A stretch of DNA of 64,000 bases from Blastocatellia bacterium (lineage in GTDB: Bacteria; Acidobacteriota; Blastocatellia; UBA7656): the NCBI GenBank assembly GCA_035275065.1, contig DATENM010000039.1, positions 1 through 64,000 of the forward strand. The letters are read 5' to 3'. Of this stretch, positions 59,233-64,000 are shown piece after piece (position 1 is the first letter of the stretch; every line of letters begins with the position of its first letter). The notes under the pieces are model-generated. The model was not told where the DNA came from. It did no database searches and saw only the letters and a list, made by a program, of their open reading frames with translations. The translations under genes were made by a program, and so were the position numbers.

Positions 59233-59279
59233 AAAATCGCCGAGCCGGGAGTGAGGGTTACTCCCGGCTCGGCGATTTT
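59233..59279. terminator. Two-way intrinsic terminator
   Basis: A 20-bp perfect stem (59233-59252 with 59260-59279, core CGCCGAGCCGGGAG) with a seven-base loop, A-run on one side and T-run on the other. It sits between the convergent protease and aconitase genes. Confidence 0.92.
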
Positions 59280-59296
59280 CGTTTCTGTAATTTGGC

Positions 59297-62200
59297 CTAC
59301 GCCTGGGCGATCAACTGCCGCAGGACGTAATGCAGGATGCCGCCGTGGCGGTAGTAGTCCACCTCAATCGGCGTATCGATGCGCACCGTGAGCGGCACTT
59401 CTTCTGACTCGCCGTTCTGACGATGAATCACCAGCCGCACGTCCTGGCGCGGCTTGATCCCTTCACCGAAGCCGACCAGATCGAAAGTCTCGCTCCCGTC
59501 GAGCCGCAAGCTCTGCGCGCTCGTGCCTTCCTTGAACTGGCAAGGCAGCACGCCCATGCCGACGAGGTTGCTGCGGTGGATGCGCTCGAAGCTCTGCGCC
59601 GCGACGGCGCGCACGCCGAGCAAGCGCGTTCCCTTAGCCGCCCAATCGCGTGAGCTGCCGGTGCCGTACTCCTGGCCGGCGAAGACCATGAGCGGCGTGC
59701 CTTCCTGCTGATACTTCATCGCCGCGTCATAAATACTCTGGCGCTCGCCGTCGGGCTGATGCACGGTGAGGCCGCCTTCCGTCCCCGGCACCATCAGGTT
59801 CTTGATCCGCACGTTGGCAAAGGTGCCGCGCGTCATCACCCGGTCGTTGCCGCGCCGCGCCCCGTAGCTATTGAAATCGGCAATCGTGACGCCTTCCCCT
59901 TGCAGGTAGAGACCGGCGGGGCTGGTCGGCTTGATCGCCCCCGCCGGGCTGATGTGATCTGTCGTCACCGAATCGCCGAAGATGGCCAGCGCCCGCGCGC
60001 CGCTGATCTCGCTGATGGCGCCCGGCTGCATCTCGAAGCCCTCGAAGTAGGGCGGCTCTTGAATGTAAGTCGATTCGGTGTCCCATTCATAGACGGCGCC
60101 GACGGTCACCGGAATCTCGTCCCACATCGGGTTCTGCTCACTGAAGTTGCTGTAAAGCTGGCGGTAGGTTTCGGGGTCGAACGCCAGCCGCATCATCTCA
60201 CGCACTTCTTCCATCGTCGGCCAGAGGTGGCGCAGGTAGACTTTCTCGCCGTCCTCGCCCGTTCCCAAAGGGTCTTCGGTGAGGTTGAGATTGACGCGCC
60301 CGGCCAGCGCGAAAGCGACGACCAGCGGCGGGCTCATCAGGAAGTTCGCCTTGACGCTCTGATGCACACGCGCTTCAAAGTTGCGGTTGCCGCTCAACAC
60401 CGACGCGGCGACGATGTCGTTGTCGTTGATCGCCTCTTCGAGCGCCGGGTCGAGCGGCCCGGAATTGCCGATGCAATTATGGACGCAGAGCGTGCCGGCG
60501 ACAAAGGCGTGCAGGTCGTTGACGGCCAGGTCGAAGACCGCGCGCTCGCCCGCCGCGCGCCGTTCCAGCACGCCGAGCGACAACGTCGGCAGCGTCATCG
60601 CGTGCTTATCAACACAGTAGCGTTTGGCATAGCTCGTCTCGTCATGCGCGCGCAATGGGGCGAACCAGTCTCGCACACCGAGTTGCTTGAACATCTCGAC
60701 CGGCGATGGGAAGTTGCAACTCTCGCGGTGCAGAGGTCGGAACTGGCGATCTGCCGGCTGTGGCAATCGCGAGAAGCGATCCGCCCCCGCAAGTAAAGAG
60801 TAGTGCGGGAAGACCGGCGTCTCGCGTGGCTGCATCTCCGCCGCAGCGACACGGCGCGCCCGGCTGAACGACCACTCGGGGCGCTCCTGGTGCAGTTCCC
60901 CCAGACGCTCCGACATCCATAAGCGCTGCTGATTGATCTTGCTCACCGTGCGCCAGTAGACCGCCGCCGCACTGGCCCGCATCGTCTTATCGACGCAGTA
61001 GCGGAACCCCACTCGCTCCACGAACGACAGCCCGTCCGGCAACTTCAACCGAACCTCGACGCGGGGAGCGCCATCACCGGCGGCGGCATACGAAGAAGCC
61101 GCATGGCGCACCGGGAACTGCAAAACGTGCGCGCCTTCGGTCTTCACCCCACAACGCGCCAGGAGGTCGATCAAGTGACCCATTACCGCCTTCAGTTGTT
61201 CGACGTGCTCCGGCTTGGCGGTCTGGGCGTAGGCCGGCGCTTCGAGAACTGCATTCTCCTCGCGGTCACTCAAGCGGTGTAGCACAGGTGCCCAGCCATC
61301 AGCGCCGAACATGCCACCTAAGAACTCGCGCACCAGCGCCACCGGGCAGCGCTCATCCAAAATGAAAGTCGGCAGCGTCGCCGACTGCTGGATGCGCCGG
61401 CCCGTGCGAACACCGGATAGGGCGCTAATCGCTTTGGTCAATTCCGCCGGCAGCACGATTGTCCATTTGCGCTCGTCATACTGCGTTGCCGCCGGGCGCT
61501 TGCCTGTGAGCAATTCCAGATCATTCAGCACCACCTCGCGGTCTATGGCCTGACCGACGGTCATTCGCCCCTGGCCTGCGGCACTGATCGAGCCATCGCT
61601 GAGCAGATGGCCGAGCAAGCGTGCGAAGGCCAGCGCCCGCAGACGTTCATGCGTCGAATTCAGGGTGAATGTCAAATTCCCTGCCAGCAGCGCGTAGTCG
61701 GCTTCGTCGTCGCCGGGCTCGTCCAGCGGCGCTTCCAGGCCGACGACAACGCGATCTTGCCCAGGCACCAGGCAGTCAGCGCGCACCCACCTACCATCGG
61801 CGCAAAGAATCTGGTGATCGGGGGTACAGACCAGCTCGCGCCCATCCTGCAAGACGAGAGTCACGCAATCACGCACTCCCTGGGTCATCGTCTCGGCCTG
61901 CACCGCCATACCCAATGCGCCATCCGCCGTCGGGCCGAAAATAACTGCGCCGCCGGCGCTCGGCATGTGCTCAATGCGACGGGCAGTGCCATTGGCCAGC
62001 AGCACCGGGGTGCCTGCGGCAATGCAGGTCGTGCAGCCATAGCCCACCAGGTTGAAGCCGAGCTGATTCAAATACGGTTGCAGGCCGGTCTTTTCCAGGT
62101 AATCGGTGACGGCGCGCGAGCCGGGCGCGAGCGAGGTCTTTACCGTCGGTCGCACGCGCAGGCCGCGCTCAACCGCCTTCTTTGCCAGCAGCCCCGCGGC

Positions 62201-63733
62201 GAGCATGACGCTCGGGTTCGAGGTGTTCGTGCAAGACGTGATGGCGGCAATCACCACGTCGCCGTGACGCAGTTCGGCGCGGCCTATGGGAAACTCTTCT
62301 TCGAGCACCGCGTCAACGCGGTCAGGCGTCGGGCGGTTGTTCATCATCTCGGTCTCGGTCCAGGTCGCGGTGTTCTTTTCGCTGACCAGTCCGGGGCCGA
62401 GCGGCGCGGTATCCGATTTCTGCTCGCCGCCGCCGCTGATGGGCTCGATCAGCGCCGAGCTATGCACGCCGGTCTGCGTGAAGACGCACTTGTCAATCGC
62501 TTCGGGCGGCAGGTTGTAACCCCGCTCGCTTACGGGCTGAGTGAGCAAGTCTCGGAAGGTCTCTTTCAGATGGGTCAGCGCAATACGATCCTGCGGGCGC
62601 TTCGGCCCGGCGACGCTCGGCTCGACTGAGGCCAGGTCAAGCTCAAGCACGGTGCTATATTCGATCTCGCCTTTGCGCGGTATGCCGAACATGCCCTGCG
62701 CCGTGAAGTAGTCGCGGATCAAGGCGACCTGCTCGTCGCTGCGGCCCGTCACCTTGTAGTATTCAAGCGTCTCTTCATCGACCGGGAAGAAGCCCATCGT
62801 CGCGCCGTACTCCGGCGACATATTGGCAATCGTCGCGCGGTCGGTGGCTGTCAGCCGCGCCGCGCCGTCGCCGTGATACTCGACGAACTTGCCGACGACC
62901 TTAGCGCGGCGCAGCATCTCTGTCAGCGTCAGCACCAGGTCGGTCGCCGTCACCCCTTCGCTCAACTGGCCGCTCAGATGGACGCCGACGACATCCGGCG
63001 TCAGGAAGTAGACCGGCTGGCCGAGCATGCCGGCTTCGGCTTCGATGCCGCCGACGCCCCAGCCGACGACGCCGAGGCCGTTAATCATCGTCGTGTGCGA
63101 GTCTGTGCCGACCAGCGTGTCAGGGAAGCAGACGCCGTCGCGCTCGACCACGCCCTGAGCCAGGTATTCGAGATTGACCTGATGGCAGATGCCGATGCCG
63201 GGCGGCACGACGCTGAAGTTGTTGAACGCCTGCATGCCCCACTTCAAGAACTGATAGCGGGCGCGGTTGCGCTTGAACTCGGTCTCCATGTTCTTGATGA
63301 AGGCATCGGCGCGACTGGCGAAATCGACCTGCACTGAATGATCGATGACCAGGTCTACGGGCACCAGCGGCTCGATGATCCGCGGGTCTTTCGACAGGCG
63401 GGCGACTGCCGAGCGCATGGCCGCCAGATCAACCAGCAGCGGCACGCCCGTGAAGTCTTGCAGCAGGATGCGGGCGACGACAAAGGGAATCTCTTCGGTG
63501 CGCTCGGCGGTCGGCGTCCAGTTGGCCAGGGCGCGCACGTTATCTTCGGTGATGCGCTTGCCGTCATAATTGCGCAGCACCGATTCAAGCACGATGCGGA
63601 TGCTGACGGGCAGTTTCGAGATCGGCCCGATGCCGGCTTTTTCCAGTTGCGGCAGCGAATAAAACTCCCCTGAGCGATGGTTTGCGGTGGTAAACGTCTG
63701 ATGCGAGTCGAAGAGGTTATGCGTCATAGTCAT
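59297..63733 (-). CDS. acnA: Aconitate hydratase interrupted by an intein
   Basis: 1478 residues before splicing. The exteins (1-569 and 1087-1478) form a full AcnA of about 961 residues that interconverts citrate and isocitrate with a [4Fe-4S] cluster. The first ligand Cys501 lies in [11 protein letters not shown]. The other two belong to [14 protein letters not shown], which is split by the intein: Cys567 lies before it, and Cys1087 after it is both the splicing nucleophile and, once spliced, the third ligand. The C-extein has [18 protein letters not shown]. The start [14 protein letters not shown] fits AcnA. Confidence 0.95.
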   Translation of the reverse strand: MTMTHNLFDSHQTFTTANHRSGEFYSLPQLEKAGIGPISKLPVSIRIVLESVLRNYDGKRITEDNVRALANWTPTAERTEEIPFVVARILLQDFTGVPLLVDLAAMRSAVARLSKDPRIIEPLVPVDLVIDHSVQVDFASRADAFIKNMETEFKRNRARYQFLKWGMQAFNNFSVVPPGIGICHQVNLEYLAQGVVERDGVCFPDTLVGTDSHTTMINGLGVVGWGVGGIEAEAGMLGQPVYFLTPDVVGVHLSGQLSEGVTATDLVLTLTEMLRRAKVVGKFVEYHGDGAARLTATDRATIANMSPEYGATMGFFPVDEETLEYYKVTGRSDEQVALIRDYFTAQGMFGIPRKGEIEYSTVLELDLASVEPSVAGPKRPQDRIALTHLKETFRDLLTQPVSERGYNLPPEAIDKCVFTQTGVHSSALIEPISGGGEQKSDTAPLGPGLVSEKNTATWTETEMMNNRPTPDRVDAVLEEEFPIGRAELRHGDVVIAAITSCTNTSNPSVMLAAGLLAKKAVERGLRVRPTVKTSLAPGSRAVTDYLEKTGLQPYLNQLGFNLVGYGCTTCIAAGTPVLLANGTARRIEHMPSAGGAVIFGPTADGALGMAVQAETMTQGVRDCVTLVLQDGRELVCTPDHQILCADGRWVRADCLVPGQDRVVVGLEAPLDEPGDDEADYALLAGNLTFTLNSTHERLRALAFARLLGHLLSDGSISAAGQGRMTVGQAIDREVVLNDLELLTGKRPAATQYDERKWTIVLPAELTKAISALSGVRTGRRIQQSATLPTFILDERCPVALVREFLGGMFGADGWAPVLHRLSDREENAVLEAPAYAQTAKPEHVEQLKAVMGHLIDLLARCGVKTEGAHVLQFPVRHAASSYAAAGDGAPRVEVRLKLPDGLSFVERVGFRYCVDKTMRASAAAVYWRTVSKINQQRLWMSERLGELHQERPEWSFSRARRVAAAEMQPRETPVFPHYSLLAGADRFSRLPQPADRQFRPLHRESCNFPSPVEMFKQLGVRDWFAPLRAHDETSYAKRYCVDKHAMTLPTLSLGVLERRAAGERAVFDLAVNDLHAFVAGTLCVHNCIGNSGPLDPALEEAINDNDIVAASVLSGNRNFEARVHQSVKANFLMSPPLVVAFALAGRVNLNLTEDPLGTGEDGEKVYLRHLWPTMEEVREMMRLAFDPETYRQLYSNFSEQNPMWDEIPVTVGAVYEWDTESTYIQEPPYFEGFEMQPGAISEISGARALAIFGDSVTTDHISPAGAIKPTSPAGLYLQGEGVTIADFNSYGARRGNDRVMTRGTFANVRIKNLMVPGTEGGLTVHQPDGERQSIYDAAMKYQQEGTPLMVFAGQEYGTGSSRDWAAKGTRLLGVRAVAAQSFERIHRSNLVGMGVLPCQFKEGTSAQSLRLDGSETFDLVGFGEGIKPRQDVRLVIHRQNGESEEVPLTVRIDTPIEVDYYRHGGILHYVLRQLIAQA
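60476..62026 (-). other. Full-length intein with LAGLIDADG endonuclease
   Basis: Residues 570-1086 of the aconitase product, 517 residues. Block A starts with Cys570 ([13 protein letters not shown]). Block B has [12 protein letters not shown] with His640. Endonuclease motifs are [11 protein letters not shown] (706-716) and [10 protein letters not shown] (804-813). Blocks F and G are [16 protein letters not shown], with penultimate His1085 and Asn1086 before Cys1087. All splicing residues are present, so it is predicted active. Base composition is like the host gene. Confidence 0.93.
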
Positions 63734-63915
63734 TCAATCATCCGTCGGGTTGGCGCGTCTGCGGGCGCGGTCTGGTTATCGGTTGAACGGCTGTTGTCTC
63801 TGTGAATTTCAGTTTAGAGTTCGTCGGCGGGATCGTCAAGGAATGGCGCGGTGAGCTAACGATCTGCCGCCGCTCAGGGGCAATCAGTTCTCGACATTCA
63901 TAAAGATGGATTAAA

Positions 63916-63977
63916 CACAGAGGCACGGAGGCACGGAGGAGACACAGAGACGTTCTCCGTGCCTCCGTGCCTCTGTG
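63916..63977. repeat. Tandem-word hairpin G (23-bp arms)
   Basis: Arms 63916-63938 and 63955-63977 are exact complements built from GGCACGGA words; a second ACACAGAGA pair extends it. It is upstream of acnA and the gene beyond is outside the window. Confidence 0.85.
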
Positions 63978-64000
63978 TCTCTGTGTTTTTCTTTCATCCC

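Overview
The window is GC-rich, densely coded chromosomal DNA from a bacterium. Gene content suggests a Gram-negative soil-type lineage, most likely Acidobacteriota (possibly Blastocatellia). The reasons are porins and beta-barrel proteins alongside several Ser/Thr protein kinases, a two-subunit B12 acyl-CoA mutase, a VIT/VWA protein, GH57 next to maltooligosyltrehalose synthase, and PPDK. There is no rRNA marker, so the placement is inference. No tRNA, rRNA or CRISPR array was seen.

Layout. 1-41: start of a gene that leaves the window. 410-7792 (minus): a five-gene signalling operon: AMIN-porin, small PstS-like binding protein, hybrid histidine kinase with two receivers, lone receiver, and a HisKA/receiver/Ser-Thr kinase fusion. 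8144-10467: MFS carrier, YkgJ-type Cys-cluster protein, an ion-channel remnant and a coiled-coil protein. 10620-11877: a complete insertion sequence with inverted repeats and an 8-bp target duplication. 12059-15151: a more AT-rich SIR2-NTPase-TPR gene resembling bacterial NLR-type phage defence. 15211-23297: PPDK, a thioredoxin-like protein, an aldo/keto reductase, a cupin, and an ECF sigma/anti-sigma/Spy-like operon. 23452-26046: an acyl-CoA mutase operon whose active-site residues point to isobutyryl-CoA mutase and which carries two small unknown genes between the mutase subunits. 26138-32931: class A beta-lactamase-like hydrolase, purD, VIT/VWA protein, beta-barrel protein, MFS.

33201-39973: a LysR regulator, then a candidate conflict system: a TIR multidomain protein, a STAND NTPase with one membrane helix and a C-terminal M15 peptidoglycan peptidase, and an RNase H protein flanked by a duplicated domain. 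A VapBC-like pair follows. 40103-45418: GH57 and treY. 45717-54927: small membrane and coiled-coil proteins, two luciferase-like oxidoreductases around a D-aminoacylase-type amidohydrolase, the DUF969/DUF979 transporter pair, threonine synthase, and a PilZ protein. 55208-63733: a proline-rich-tailed Ser/Thr kinase, a secreted matrixin-type protease with two near-identical Ig-like repeats, and aconitase interrupted by a full LAGLIDADG intein inside its Fe-S ligand motif.

A theme across the window is a set of intergenic hairpins whose arms are made of tandem short words. Each site uses a different word with the same architecture, and most lie directly behind a stop codon.
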